Shown one piece after another: positions 12,259 to 22,974 of a stretch of 64,000 nt of DNA (positions are counted from its first letter, which is position 1; each line of letters starts with the position of its first letter). The stretch covers positions 38,864,029 through 38,928,028 of the forward strand of contig NW_022145607.1 of assembly GCF_000002235.5 (NCBI RefSeq), written 5' to 3'. This DNA is from Strongylocentrotus purpuratus. Taxonomy: Eukaryota; Echinodermata; Echinoidea; Camarodonta; Strongylocentrotidae. The translations under genes and the position numbers were made by a program. A model generated the notes under the pieces. It did not search any database, was not told the origin of the DNA, and saw only the letters and a program-made list of their open reading frames with translations.

Positions 12259-14184
12259 TTACACACTGTGAGGCTGCTCATAATCGTTTTCACCATCTGA
12301 CTGTATCTCAATGGGGACACTGCCATCATTTGGGTCCAAATATACATCACTTGAACTGTTGGATGAAGCGCTTGAGTAACTACAATAGTTGTCACTAGGC
12401 TCAGGAGAATGATCGCGGCAAATTGGTTGCTCTTTGGTGATGTTTGGATGAGACGTGGGGTTGCGTAATTTTGAAGAAGGGTTCACATGAACATCGTACA
12501 GAGGATAAGGATCTATACCAATATCACTTTCATTATCCTGGTATGCGGTGTCTACTTTTATGTGCTTCAATTGTGCAAGCTTAAAATGTCTGTAGATGGT
12601 GTATGAAATGAGACCGACTATACAAGCCATGATGACTAAGATCCCTAAGATACCAAAAAATGTCATTGTAATTATTTTCCATATTGCCGTGTGGCTTGAT
12701 TGAGCTGATATGGGTAGCATAGGCATAGTTTTGTTAATTGGTAGGGTTGGAGTAGTTGGTGCCAGTCGAACATCTGTAATCCCCTTTGCTCTTTGTGGAG
12801 GGGAAGAAACTATATCCTCACTTGATTGCTGATTCGTGAAACATTCTGTTAGGTTAATTGAAGATGATATGTACGTACTGTTGCAAACATCTACCAAGCA
12901 ATAAAGACCTTTTACGTGATTATCCAGGTGCAAATAAAAAAAAGTAACCTCTGACGTAAAAGATGACAGGCGTTGTTTCTGGAAGCTGTCATTCTCCCTT
13001 GTCAACTTGTTCTCATTAAGATACCAGTAAATCTGAACATCATCGTATCCTTTGAGATTATCTACCGTGCAACGAACCTTAACTCCTGTACTTCCAAAGT
13101 CTGTCATATTAGGCGTAAGCACTGCTATACTCAGTTTTATGTCACTTGGACAGACCAAGGGTGCTGTAATCATTTGTCTTAATGGTGTGGTCAGGTGACT
13201 CGACATATCTATAGGCAGTACCTTCACATGAGAAGAGCCAGTTGTTCGACCTATGGAGTTGGAAACTATGCATCGTACTTCGGCGGCAAGACCCTCTAAT
13301 GACACCGTGTCAACGTTAACCCCAAGAGATACTTCAGCAGTCTTTGACACCGACTCACACCCTCTGAACAACCCATGCGGTAAGCAGCTCCAGGAGTAAA
13401 ACAATTGATCCGGGTACCCGTTTGCGACACACAGGAATTCAACAACATGGCCCGGACCGACCTCTGGGTTTGAAGGCTGAACAATGACCCTTGGTGCATG
13501 GTACACCATGATAGGTCCGATGAAGCATTGCAGAAGACGCCCTGGAAAGACCAACTCACTGGTCACCTCGCAAACAAGCCTCTTCATGTGCAGGGACTTG
13601 GTAATGGGTAAGTCATGTAACAGTAATCTGTTCCAAATTCCATCATGATGGGGAGACAATGATATTAACGTCGCATCGGGAAGTAGGCTCCACCTCATAT
13701 CAACTGCCGGGGTACTTCTGAGAACCTCGCAGGAAATCGCCATGGCATCTCCCTCGTGGAAAGGTTCAGGATCATGCGGACCACATGAAATGTCATTCTT
13801 GTGAGGAAAATACTGCACTCTCAATTGCGACATTGGTGACGAAAAACACACCCTGGAATCTACATCAGGCCTCAAGTCGCATCTAAAGAATTGAACCGTC
13901 CTACCGACATGCACAGTGATGTTGGATACCATGTTGCGACTCTCTGGGTCATATGCCGCAGAAACATTAGTATTATTCATATCTGGATTGATATTCCAAT
14001 TAATGAATTGAGTCTCTGCACCTTTTGCTGTACACGTAAACGTCACTATGTCACCTTCCTTTGCAACGACAAAAGAAGGTGAAATTGTGAACTCATTTGA
14101 AGCAAGCTCACAAGTCGATGTTGTTAACGTAACAAAGCTTGAAGTAAATAATATCGCAATAAAAACGTTCAAAGCCTGCTCCAT
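12259..14184 (-). CDS. Ig-domain type I membrane receptor, class A1 (4 Ig domains)
   Basis: A single-exon ORF for a cell-surface receptor, not assignable to a named family. The chosen start at 14184 gives a good signal peptide (MEQALNVFIAILFTSSFVTL); an upstream in-frame ATG at 14316 adds 44 residues that would bury it. Four Ig-like domains follow: D1 about 20-125 (VTFTC..INW..FRC), D2 about 130-225 (CGPHDPEPF...ISCEV..LVCEV), D3 about 235-330 (VEFLCVANG..YSWSC..VRCIV) and D4 about 345-445 (VRCTVDN..YWY..LYCLV). A stalk and a membrane segment (about 501-531) come next. The 110-residue tail carries LYDVH, DNYCSYSS, VYLDPNDG and DYEQP. It shares domain order and the SDNYxSYSS...YLxPNxG motif with the gene at 26383-28641. 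It is probably a signalling or adhesion receptor; immune use is inferred. Confidence 0.85.
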   Translation of the reverse strand: MEQALNVFIAILFTSSFVTLTTSTCELASNEFTISPSFVVAKEGDIVTFTCTAKGAETQFINWNINPDMNNTNVSAAYDPESRNMVSNITVHVGRTVQFFRCDLRPDVDSRVCFSSPMSQLRVQYFPHKNDISCGPHDPEPFHEGDAMAISCEVLRSTPAVDMRWSLLPDATLISLSPHHDGIWNRLLLHDLPITKSLHMKRLVCEVTSELVFPGRLLQCFIGPIMVYHAPRVIVQPSNPEVGPGHVVEFLCVANGYPDQLFYSWSCLPHGLFRGCESVSKTAEVSLGVNVDTVSLEGLAAEVRCIVSNSIGRTTGSSHVKVLPIDMSSHLTTPLRQMITAPLVCPSDIKLSIAVLTPNMTDFGSTGVKVRCTVDNLKGYDDVQIYWYLNENKLTRENDSFQKQRLSSFTSEVTFFYLHLDNHVKGLYCLVDVCNSTYISSSINLTECFTNQQSSEDIVSSPPQRAKGITDVRLAPTTPTLPINKTMPMLPISAQSSHTAIWKIITMTFFGILGILVIMACIVGLISYTIYRHFKLAQLKHIKVDTAYQDNESDIGIDPYPLYDVHVNPSSKLRNPTSHPNITKEQPICRDHSPEPSDNYCSYSSASSNSSSDVYLDPNDGSVPIEIQSDGENDYEQPHSV

Positions 14185-14799
14185 TTGTACTGATATTAGC
14201 ATTTTATAATTGGTAGTAGGAACTAGAGGAAAAGAAGTTTCACAATCTGTGATGCAGATAATGTTTTTGTTTAAGAGTTTCCCATTAAAGATCCCGCCGA
14301 CTCTTAATGTTTTCAACGCTGTTTCAAGAGAGAAGTCGTGTGCGGGTCAGTGTAAAGTAAACGAGTTTCAGACTGAAGGGAGATCCAAAATCTCTTACTC
14401 AATTCTATGAGAAATTAGTATTTGTTCACCTGTTATGATTAACAGTCCAATCATACCGCCATAAGATTTATTGAGGCACTTCTGCTCGGTAGGAAATCAA
14501 AACTAAAAGTAAATTGTACCCCTTTCATAACGTGAGAGGAAAGTTGTACCATAGTGAAGACAGATTGTATTTACAAGTGACAATTTATTTTAGCTACATA
14601 GACCACTTGACATACTATACATCTTACGGTTGAACATTGGCACGCACATCAACCCCACTTGATTTACAATCCGAAACAACCTCTATATTTTTCCACAAGC
14701 ACTACTTAGACCAAATATGATATCCTTCGCTATATGTCTGTATTTGTATTTGCCATGTACCTTCAGTTACATTGTAGAATGAATATTCTGTTTCTCATA

Positions 14800-15000
14800 A
14801 CATACATCGGTAGAGCAGTGGTCTCGTAATCCGGTGACCCGGGTACGAAACCAAGGCGATGCGCTAGTGCCCTTTTGGTAAGTCATTAATCCTCATTACC
14901 AGGTCCCTCGGAGAGGACCTAAAACCGTCAACCGTCTGATTGCTTACTTACAAGCATTTATGCTTTCTTAGCAGTCAGTTGAAATAACCACCACCACCAT
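14800..15000 (+). mobile_element. tRNA-Thr-like SINE
   Basis: GGTAGAGCAGTGGTCTCGTA (box A, CGT loop) is followed by CCCGGGTACGAAACC (degenerate box B), a body GGCGATGCGCTAGTGCCC, and a tail with CTCGGAGAGGACCTAAAACC and CTTAGCAGTCAGTTGAAATA. The same family is at 24326-24496 in the opposite orientation, and its tail is at 49515-49590. Confidence 0.8.
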
Positions 15001-15028
15001 ACATAGATGTGAAAAATCATATAACCAA

Positions 15029-15433
15029 TTTATGCAAACAATAGTACAAATAGGTAAATATGGAAACATCATGATTTCAAATGAAATTTGAAAGTTCAGA
15101 AAACGTATGAGCCAACTCATTTCAATTTCATTTACACTGCGTCAGCAATTTAGAATCATATTGTAGTTTTTAGTTTCCGGTTTGATAAAGCTTATGTCAA
15201 GCGGAATTAAAATTTACAACATTTATGCAAACAATAGGCCTAATGGATAAGTATATGGAAATTTTAAGTATTTCTAATTATTCAAATGTTCAGAAAACGA
15301 TTTTTTCCCTCATACTTGCGATGAACCAACTCGTATCTTTTTAAAAAAATACTTACACCGACGTAGCAATATAGAGATCTGATAAAGGTTTGATAAAGCT
15401 CATGTCAAGCTAAATTAAAACTGACATGTAAAA
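15029..15433. repeat. two-copy tandem duplication (about 195-nt unit)
   Basis: TTTATGCAAACAATAG, GTTCAGAAAACG, CCAACTC and GGTTTGATAAAGCT.ATGTCAAGC recur in the same order at 15029-15220 and 15221-15433, with considerable divergence. It lies in the 3' flank of the class B1 Ig gene. Confidence 0.7.
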
Positions 15434-15562
15434 CACGTCCACATCTTCAAATGCATTCAAAAACTCGAACAAATATATTCCATGAACTTACCATGCATGA
15501 AGAATGAAATTATAAGGATGCATTAATCAATCACTTTTAAAATGCTTGATATGTGCAACTTC

Positions 15563-16651
15563 TTAATCCGTATTTTCATTTTGATTCGTTTGTTTACGTG
15601 ATTCGATTAAAGCAGTTTCGCTATCGTCTTGTACGCGAACTGCATTCAAATTTTCTGAGCTTTGGGATCTTTCAAGTTTCTTTGAAAGGTCTTTGGAATG
15701 GCTCGTTAGATTATTAGAAAAAGCCAAATTCATAGCAACTAAAGAGAGCAAGACAGCACTAAAACACACTACACCAAACATGGTGTACACTATTTTGAAA
15801 ACAACTCTGAATTCCTCTGGGGAAATTGTCTTTCCTCGAAATTTGCCACCTAATGGGATAGTTGCTGGTGTAGGGCTAGGGCTTGGAGTTGTACTAGCCT
15901 CGGGGAACGAGGTCGCTTCGGGTTCATCTACTTGACATGGAATTATGCCATTCATATTCCTTTGCGTAGCTGGGTTCCAAACATAATCATTGCAATCGCA
16001 TTCTCCTTTAGGGTGCCCAACCATTGAAGTGCAGCAGTGTATACGAAGTGATTTCTTCATCAGAACCGTCTGCATTAGGGTTGTCTTGTTCTGGATAAGT
16101 CTCGATAATTGAGGCATCAGTTCACTACTTTGGTAGCACTCGAATAGCCCAGGTTCGGTACCCAATGTAGCGTAGCAGTTTATTGTAGTCCAGTTTGTTT
16201 CAATAGAGTGAATGTTGTTATTAGCTGGTCTGCAGTATGCTTTTCCGGGGGGTATAAGAACCTCAACTCCTATTCGCTGAGTGGAGTCTTCATCTAATGC
16301 CCCGTTTATTATCACATTCAAAGTGATTGTTCCTGCGTCCTCTCTATCGACATTGGTTAAACTTATTCGCACCAGCCTCTTGAGAGGAGGAACATATTCT
16401 TCCTCTTGAACAGTAAGCCTGCCCATCTGACTGCTGCTTAAACCAGCTGGATATAATCTACCACCTTTGTAGAATGGTAATCGGTACCCCATTCTAAGCT
16501 CTATTTCTCCATTGGGAACATAGTCATAGTAAAACAATATTTCTCCTGCTTCGCCTTCTGTGCATGATAAAGAATGACCAGGTGGGATTCTACTAGTTAG
16601 AATTATAGTGCAGATGATGACGGATGGGAGAGTTATTATTGGGCGACTCAT
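15563..16651 (-). CDS. Ig-domain membrane protein, class B1
   Basis: A 362-residue single-exon ORF. A signal peptide (about 1-28, IIICTIILTS-like core) is followed by a V-like domain (about 30-135) that keeps the DAG turn (DREDAGTITL) but has neither of the two canonical Ig cysteines. A cysteine-rich second domain follows (about 137-237) with the class-specific RIHCCTS and CDCNDYVWNP motifs. Then come a Pro/Ser/Thr stalk, a membrane helix (about 278-305) and a 50-55-residue tail with no tyrosine motif. Paralogues lie at 32294-33421 and 38685-39581. Unlike those two, no class C ORF lies directly upstream. The ligand and function are unknown. Confidence 0.82.
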   Translation of the reverse strand: MSRPIITLPSVIICTIILTSRIPPGHSLSCTEGEAGEILFYYDYVPNGEIELRMGYRLPFYKGGRLYPAGLSSSQMGRLTVQEEEYVPPLKRLVRISLTNVDREDAGTITLNVIINGALDEDSTQRIGVEVLIPPGKAYCRPANNNIHSIETNWTTINCYATLGTEPGLFECYQSSELMPQLSRLIQNKTTLMQTVLMKKSLRIHCCTSMVGHPKGECDCNDYVWNPATQRNMNGIIPCQVDEPEATSFPEASTTPSPSPTPATIPLGGKFRGKTISPEEFRVVFKIVYTMFGVVCFSAVLLSLVAMNLAFSNNLTSHSKDLSKKLERSQSSENLNAVRVQDDSETALIESRKQTNQNENTD

Positions 16652-18000
16652 CTTTATTTCTTAAAATCGGCCTTGACGACTGTATTGTTAGTGTTATTAT
16701 ACTATCAAAATTTCCTCTTGAAATCAAGAGCTTTCTATTACCTAAACAAAACAAAAAGAAATCAGTAACAGTTTCACATACATCTAAATAAGATGCAAGG
16801 TAAATATTAAGATGATTAGTTCAGTCATATTATTTTGTACACCACGTTAAATTAAGGGGGTAAGATTTACAGATACCTTTGTAGGTACACATTTAAATTC
16901 AGATGCTTTTGAAAAATGCAGTTTAAGTTCAAAGTTCGAGATGGGACCAAAGCATAACGGTACTCTTCTTCCTCACAGATTGAACAATTCAAATGATATT
17001 GCAATTCGGCTCTCCGACATCCAAAATGTGTTATGACAGTTCCTGACCTAGCACAAGTATGGTCTTTGGATCCAGCGTCAAAGTCTGGTAATAATGGCTG
17101 AGTGGTTGTTTGTGTATCAGATCTGGTCCCAGTTGATTGATATTCGAGGAGTGCAGTACACTAAATACTTGATATTGTCCCTAACGACTGCTATCAATGA
17201 ATTTCTGATTTAGAATGTCTCAACGTTCAATTTTATTCTGTCAAGTAGTCTACTGGAAGCGTGTAAGTCTGAACGCTGCGAATTCACTTTACCTGGGCGA
17301 CGATAACAGTGCAGAACTGAGATATGCAATTCCTTGACTTTAAGTTCGAGAATACCGTTGAGAGTATACAACATTCACACTTAAAAACGTCTATATATCT
17401 TTTAGTGTATTTCGCGATATACTTGTCCCTTGCATAATATTAAGTCACATTGTTCTATGCTTATTGTATTCCAATGAGTTTCATTTCTATGTTTGGAAGG
17501 ATTCCACATTTTAAAGTTAATGCTTAAACAGTCTTTCGGCATATGACGATGTCTGCACGATATTTATGAAGGATATATATAGATGGTGGATATCTCCTTG
17601 GTATTGCTCATCTGGTGACCTAGAATTAAAACATGTGTACATAATCCGTTACACTGTAAAGCTGTCCATGGTTATATAGGATGCGTATCATATTATTTTG
17701 CCAATGTAGAATTGTCACACTAACATATTTCAATGATTGCAATGATTACAAACAGTAATGTGATTTTTTTTTTGCCGCTAATAACATTATTTCCCTCGTG
17801 AAAACCCTCTCTTGACAATCTCATGCAACATCATTTAGCCGTGTTTAAAAACAAAATGTAACGTGCTCTAGTAAAGATCTTCCGAGGGAAACTGCAGCTT
17901 CACCCGTGCATATGCTGCAGATATATGCGGCTTCATGTTTGAACAAAAGGGGCGACGCTCTATCTTTTCCACATATTATCATAACAACCTGGTCTCCTTC
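16652..18000. other. intergenic upstream of class B1
   Basis: Apart from the possible cysteine-rich exons at 16867-17160 and about 17288-17380 (minus), nothing recognisable is seen in this AT-rich stretch. Confidence 0.45.
16867..17160 (-). CDS. possible cysteine-rich terminal exon (no ATG)
   Basis: This minus-strand frame is open for 97 codons and ends TAA at 16867-16869. It begins after TATTTAG, a possible acceptor. It reads CTALLEYQSTGTRSDTQTTT, then a segment with HTC, THFGC, HLNCSIC and NLNC. The spacing C-x10-C-x10-C-x2-C resembles the first half of a C-terminal cystine knot. Just upstream (about 17288-17380, minus) an open stretch with KCECC, RNC and QFC ends in CCCAG|GTAAAG, a good donor in compatible phase. 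No start codon or complete domain is visible, and an open frame of this length can occur by chance. Confidence 0.25.
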   Translation of the reverse strand, partial: CTALLEYQSTGTRSDTQTTTQPLLPDFDAGSKDHTCARSGTVITHFGCRRAELQYHLNCSICEEEEYRYALVPSRTLNLNCIFQKHLNLNVYLQRYL

Positions 18001-18004
18001 TTAA

Positions 18005-18342
18005 ATGGATTGGGTAACTTTGTCTCAGATTCTGAAACAAAATCCTGGATTTAGCTCATGCTGCAATGATAATTATAAACCTTTAGGTCAGTCAGGAACC
18101 CCATGACTTTTACAAGCCGATCGCCTTTCTGATTATCAAGATATTTATGATTGGAAATCGAAATCAAAACTTGCGTTTTCCTAACGGTTTTCATAACACT
18201 ACAGTCTATTGGGGAAAATGAGGATGCTAAAACCGGTCACTCAAAGATCTTTACTTTTTTGAGGTACTTCTTGATCATTTTAAAGCGCAATTTTTATAGG
18301 GTTTCAATATGACACCATATCCCAGACACGTGCATCTCGGAT
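18005..18342 (+). mobile_element. TTAA-flanked MITE, family 1
   Basis: Flanked by TTAA at 18001-18004 and 18343-18346. It starts ATGGATTGGGTAACTTTGTC and contains CAAAATCCTGGATTTAGCTC, ACTACAGTCTATTGGGG, ACCGGTCACTCAAAGA and TTCTTGATCATTTTAAAGCG. The element at 58060-58352 shares these blocks in the opposite orientation. The TTAA target suggests piggyBac-type mobilisation. Non-coding. Confidence 0.8.
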
Positions 18343-19571
18343 TTAACATGGATAAAAGTTGCCTTTAAAACGATGAAATACATCAAATCCCCATTGCCCT
18401 TAAAACAATGATATTCATCGTTTTTTGACGCATTTTATGACGCGTTCTCGTAACCTACACACACACGTGTAAGAAGTACTATACATTGTAAACCCAAGCC
18501 CACCCCCTCCACCTTTCACTTTTACAAATCTTAGGGTTAGGGGTTATAGTTAGGGTGAACTGCAGATGCAGAGTAGACTCGATCGTTCTTTGCGCGTGAT
18601 ATGATGTATTTCATCGTTTTAAGAAGGAGATAAGGTTGTATCATATTGATATACATAAAACATAAAATAAAGATCTCATGGTTCCATGAGAATACCGGCT
18701 GTTCTAATCTACCAATATCTCGTAACTTCAAATTCTACACATCACACCGTATCATTGTTAGCAACTTCGTGCTATTGGTCAAGTTCCCCTCCCCCACGAT
18801 TTGCTTTTATTTATTTCAATTTGTACGATAGATATTTTGAAGAACAGATACGAAATGTAACCTATACTATATACCTACGTATACAGAATTGACGATTCAG
18901 TATTGTTGAGAAATATTCACGATTTTATATAACAATCTTACCTATACGAAAGACTTTTGTCTGAATACTGGGCCGACGAACCGTATACACAGGTGCTTTG
19001 TACATTACTGGAATGAACATGAACACGAGATTACTGACACGCTGATTATTAGGAGTAGTAAAAATATTTATTGCATTGAAGATAAGGATTTTCTACAATT
19101 TGACTGATACTTTTTAATGACGTCTTTTAATCGTGTTGATCGGAGGATTTTCGGAAGTCATTGCAGACTTTGCCTATATGTAAATACAATCATAATTTAT
19201 TGTCATTACGTTCATGGTACAGATCGACCTATAGCTGAAGCAAAGTATTGTTTAAACATGATGACATAGGTTTTATGATATACATTTTTGAGGGGGAAAG
19301 CTTGTCATGACACAGAAGTTAATATTCCTTGCAACATGTCCGAATAAATATATCACATACAAAGTGGAAGTATCGCTTGTTTTGTTTTTGAAAACAATAC
19401 AATTATTTTGTTCAAAAGGCATCCCAAATAGAAACAACCTTTTCTTTGACAGAGACATCTGGAGTACATCAGTGATGGTAATACACGATACTGATGATAA
19501 ATAATAAGAACAATGATAGTAATAACATGTATAATAATAATCATAATATCAATCAGAAGAATGATAGTATT

Positions 19572-19734
19572 GTATTAATGACTGCTTTGAGAGAAATAGT
19601 GGTTTTTATACGCTAAAGGGAAGGTTACACTCGTGCTATTGCCCGAGGCGTGCCGAGGGCAATAGCCCAATTGTAACCTTCCCGAGAGCGTATAAAAACA
19701 ATTATTTCTCGAATAGTAAAGCAGTCATTAATAC
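19572..19734. repeat. long imperfect palindrome
   Basis: GTATTAATGACTGCTTTGAG...TTTTTATACGCT...GGGAAGGTTACA...GCTATTGCCC pairs with GGGCAATAGC...TGTAACCTTCCC...AGCGTATAAAAAC...AAAGCAGTCATTAATAC. Arms of about 70 nt surround GAGGCGTGCCGAG. It is probably a foldback MITE. Confidence 0.85.
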
Positions 19735-20153
19735 TTTTATATGCTGAAACAAAAGAGTCAACTTATGACACCACCTTGGCCTTTCTCTAGTTTATCTGCA
19801 CGGTTGTTTTGTTATGAGTGTATCTTTGAGAGTAGACAAGATCTAGATTCTAGTCTAAGCAAGACATTTTTACAATTTTGGGGGGTGAGCCGGCCCTGTG
19901 GGGTATATGGAGAAAAACCTGCGCTTTCATATGACACCTCACTTATTGAGTATCACCTTCAGGATCACAAGCATTATTAGTTTGAATCTCTGGTAATTAA
20001 AACATCGACCAATGTAGCACTAGTGCGCAATGGCCAATGCATAGGGATGTGTGCAATCTCTACGGGAAGGATTTTAGCGCTAGGCCTACTACTAGAATCT
20101 AGGCCTACTACTACTAGATCTATTTTGAAAAAAAAATTATGGAGAATTTCACG

Positions 20154-20240
20154 TACCCTTTTTGGTGTTCTTGCTGTCAGCAAGTCTTGCATTTGATCAT
20201 CATCAAGAAGTTGAAATCTTGGGAGAGTTTCTTCAGCCAT
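20154..20240 (-). CDS. possible orphan first exon, Crypton/KIAA1958-like N terminus
   Basis: The minus strand reads ATG then AEETLPRFQLLDDDQMQDLL and ends in CACCAAAAAG|GTACGTGA, a strong donor. The RFxxLxDxQxxxLL pattern followed by NTKK in the adjacent frame resembles the short N-terminal segment of Crypton-derived/KIAA1958-like proteins common in marine invertebrate genomes. No downstream exon was found, so it may be a transposon-derived fragment. Confidence 0.25.
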
Positions 20241-20639
20241 TTTTGCCTTGTTTGGAATTCAGTACGACCGAGTTTGCCGTATTAAAAATACCGACCAATT
20301 CTTCGCACACGTACGGTATCCTCGATCGCTCAAACCAGTTTTTAACATGTGAACCTATGGGTATTTCACCAAGACTGAACTATTTTCCCGGTAACTGGAA
20401 TTTTACCGGGAATTTTACAGGAATAGTTAAAACCATGACTGCAATTTCGACCAATCAGATGGCTGGATTTCTTAAGTGAGGTATATAATACATATTAAAA
20501 GTCATCCACTGGCCCCTATCCAAAAATCTCTAGAAAAACTACCGTATCACGATCGCTTTGTCGCGGAATAGTGCACCACATCGACCTCGAAATGGGACAA
20601 GAATTTTGCACCGTCGTACTATTTTCGTATCGCCATCGG

Positions 20640-21533
20640 CTCCAGCGCAATTAGATCATTTCATCATTTCATTTCATTTTATTTCATTTCATTTTATTTC
20701 ATTCGTCATATAAAAAACATACATGATTAAAACATTGATATTTACAGATAAGTAAAGTACATACAAATAACATAACGAAAGACAAACATAAAATACAAAT
20801 ATATATACGAATGAGGAACCAGCAAGAAAGAACATTTAAGTCTTGTGTGGGGCTGGTCCCTAGCGACAATTTTAACCTATAACACTTAACACCTAACACA
20901 TAACAACTAACACCTAACATCTAAAACCTGATTGCATATATAAAAACTAATAAAATACTATTCACAAAAACGTAATTGTTTGTATCTTCTTTTAAATGTA
21001 TTCAGAGTTGGGCTTGATTTAACGTTAGGAGCTAACTCATTCCATAAAATTGGTCCTTTAAAGAAAATTGAATTTTTAGAGACAGAAGTTTTGATAAGTG
21101 GTAAATGAAAATGAGATGATTGTCTAGTTATATATGAATGTACTTCAGAATTTAAAAGAAATTTGTTTGATAGACTAGGAGGAATAATACCTTTATGACA
21201 TAAAAACATAAATATAACAATATTATAGTCATTCAATTCAAATACATTAAAACATTTAAAACGGACAAAAATAGGTTTTGTATGGGCAAGATAATGGGAT
21301 CCTGAGATAATACGTATTGCCTTCTTTTGTAATTTATATAATCTATTCATACAATAATCATTTGAATTTGCCCAAACAATATTGCAATAATTCAATTGTG
21401 ATAAAAACAATGCATTGTATATCATTAATAAAATCTTATAAGGGAATTGTTTGAATTTGTATAATATACCAACTACCTTCGAGAGTTTATTACAAATTGC
21501 TTCAATATGAACGTGCCATGACATTTGTGTCAC
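20640..21533 (-). mobile_element. CR1/L2-type LINE, 3' fragment with RT C terminus
   Basis: A 191-codon open stretch (20958-21533, minus) contains the C-terminal part of a non-LTR reverse transcriptase. Typical blocks are HIEAICNKLSKVVGILYKFK, LLMIYNALFLSQLNYCNIVW, LYKLQKKAIRIISG and the AHT..IF and LWNEL motifs near the end. A 3' UTR with short ACACCTAACA repeats follows, then a tail of ATTTCATTTTATTTC repeats (20650-20705). The 5' part is absent, as is usual for 5'-truncated LINE copies. Confidence 0.85.
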
Positions 21534-21780
21534 AGCTGTAGGGCAATCGCCTCACACATCAAAAAGAGGGCTCTAGAGAGATTTTATCACGCTTTACGAA
21601 ATTTCACAGATCGCCATGGTCGCTATGATCGTCTTTTTACTGGAATGTGGGTCTAAAATGTTTTGTTTTCTTTTTTTTTAACAAAAAAGGGTTAATGATT
21701 TCCTTGTGCAATTGCCGACAGTTGTTTGTATATGTGCGTGGGGGTATTTGTGAGAGTGACGAATGTGGTGGGTTTGTGGG

Positions 21781-21846
21781 ATTGTTGTTAGCCACGTGTC
21801 CCCTTGTGTGTGTGCGTGTGTGTGTGTGTATGCGTGCGTGGGGTGC
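21781..21846 (+). repeat. (GT)n-rich microsatellite
   Basis: GTGTGTGTGCGTGTGTGTGT-like run; it accounts for the His/Thr- and Val/Cys-rich spurious frames. Confidence 0.9.
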
Positions 21847-21903
21847 GTGTTCAGGTGAAGCGGATCCCAAATAACATTCCTTGTACTAACATGAGTAAGT
21901 TAA

Positions 21904-22165
21904 AGGGGGTGTAGCCCGACGAGACTACATGTCTTTCCCGTGGCCTAGCTGACTCGAGGCCAATCGGGTTTAATACGACTACGGACGACGCGACCGCACC
22001 ATCATATGCGGAGAACTTCGGTATGTTTCGCGTACGCGAACCATGTAGAGATTAAGTCTTAGACTACCGTTAATCAAGTCCATTCGTTTACGTGCAGTTG
22101 TCTAAAAGAAGGCGTAGATGGCGTTAAACCATGGTTAAACAGTATGTCGTCAGGCTACACCCCCT
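21904..22165. mobile_element. TTAA-flanked MITE, family 2 (piggyBac-like)
   Basis: TTAA at 21900-21903 and 22166-22169 flank an element of 262 bp. Its termini AGGGGGTGTAGCC and GGCTACACCCCCT are perfect inverted repeats, extended by GACGA/TCGTC just inside. No coding capacity. TTAA duplication is the hallmark of piggyBac transposases. Confidence 0.88.
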
Positions 22166-22974
22166 TTAAGGTATCATAAAAGCACCATTTTAAATTATTC
22201 ATTTATTGCACAGGGAATTAAGAGAGGAAGGTGGCTCAGTCGGTAGGACATCTGGCTGTGCAAAACGAACCCAGGCGGGTGAATTAATACATTGTTGGAT
22301 AGACCCAGGTCTTGTGAAGTAGAAAACGCGATTCCTCAATTGTAACGGGAGCCCCGTATACATGTAGATCGTTAATCTTTTAGCTGCACTATTAGTCAAA
22401 TAATATCCCTGGTTCATGAAAGGAGGAAACACCATTTATACAGGGAGAGAATTCCCTCTTCCCCTCCCAGGCACTGATGATCGATACAAAATATGAATAA
22501 TAATTAATAATAATGAAATATATTTATCACCCTCGCGATTAAAATGTAATCATTCATTTTTCAAATAAATTATGGCCACCATCAAACCATTAAAGATGAG
22601 TCTCGAAAATGTAATTCAATACATTGTGACAGCAAATGACAGTTGAAAAGGTCTTCAAAAGTAAAATAATGGCATGTAGCCTTTTCTTGGAAGGATAGGC
22701 CTACAACAAGTGCAATTTTAGTTAGTTTCGATTAGCATGCAAGCATTTGGAGAGAATATTTTTTATAATGATACTCCTGGATGTTGCCAGGGATAAGTAA
22801 TATAAACATACGTGTTCGTATCATTTCTCATAATATAATTTGATTGAAAAGAAAATGACAGCATGGCTTCATTTAGAGATTGTTCTACTCTGGCCGTTTT
22901 CTTTATTTTTATTGAAATAAACATCCATGTCTTCAAATACACTAATACATTCTAAAAATTAGATTGCACTTCTT

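Noticed and set aside
14185..14316. Upstream start of class A1 Ig gene
   Set aside because: It would place 44 mostly polar residues before the signal peptide; the Met at 14184 matches class A2.
14800..14870. Possible tRNA-Thr gene
   Set aside because: The box B is degenerate, the arms do not pair, and the same sequence with a shared body and tail recurs at 24326, so it is a SINE.
18530..18560. Telomere-like GGGTTAGGGGTTATAGTTAGGG (also TTAGGGTTAGG near 62548)
   Set aside because: Only one to three degenerate units; not evidence of a telomere or fusion point.
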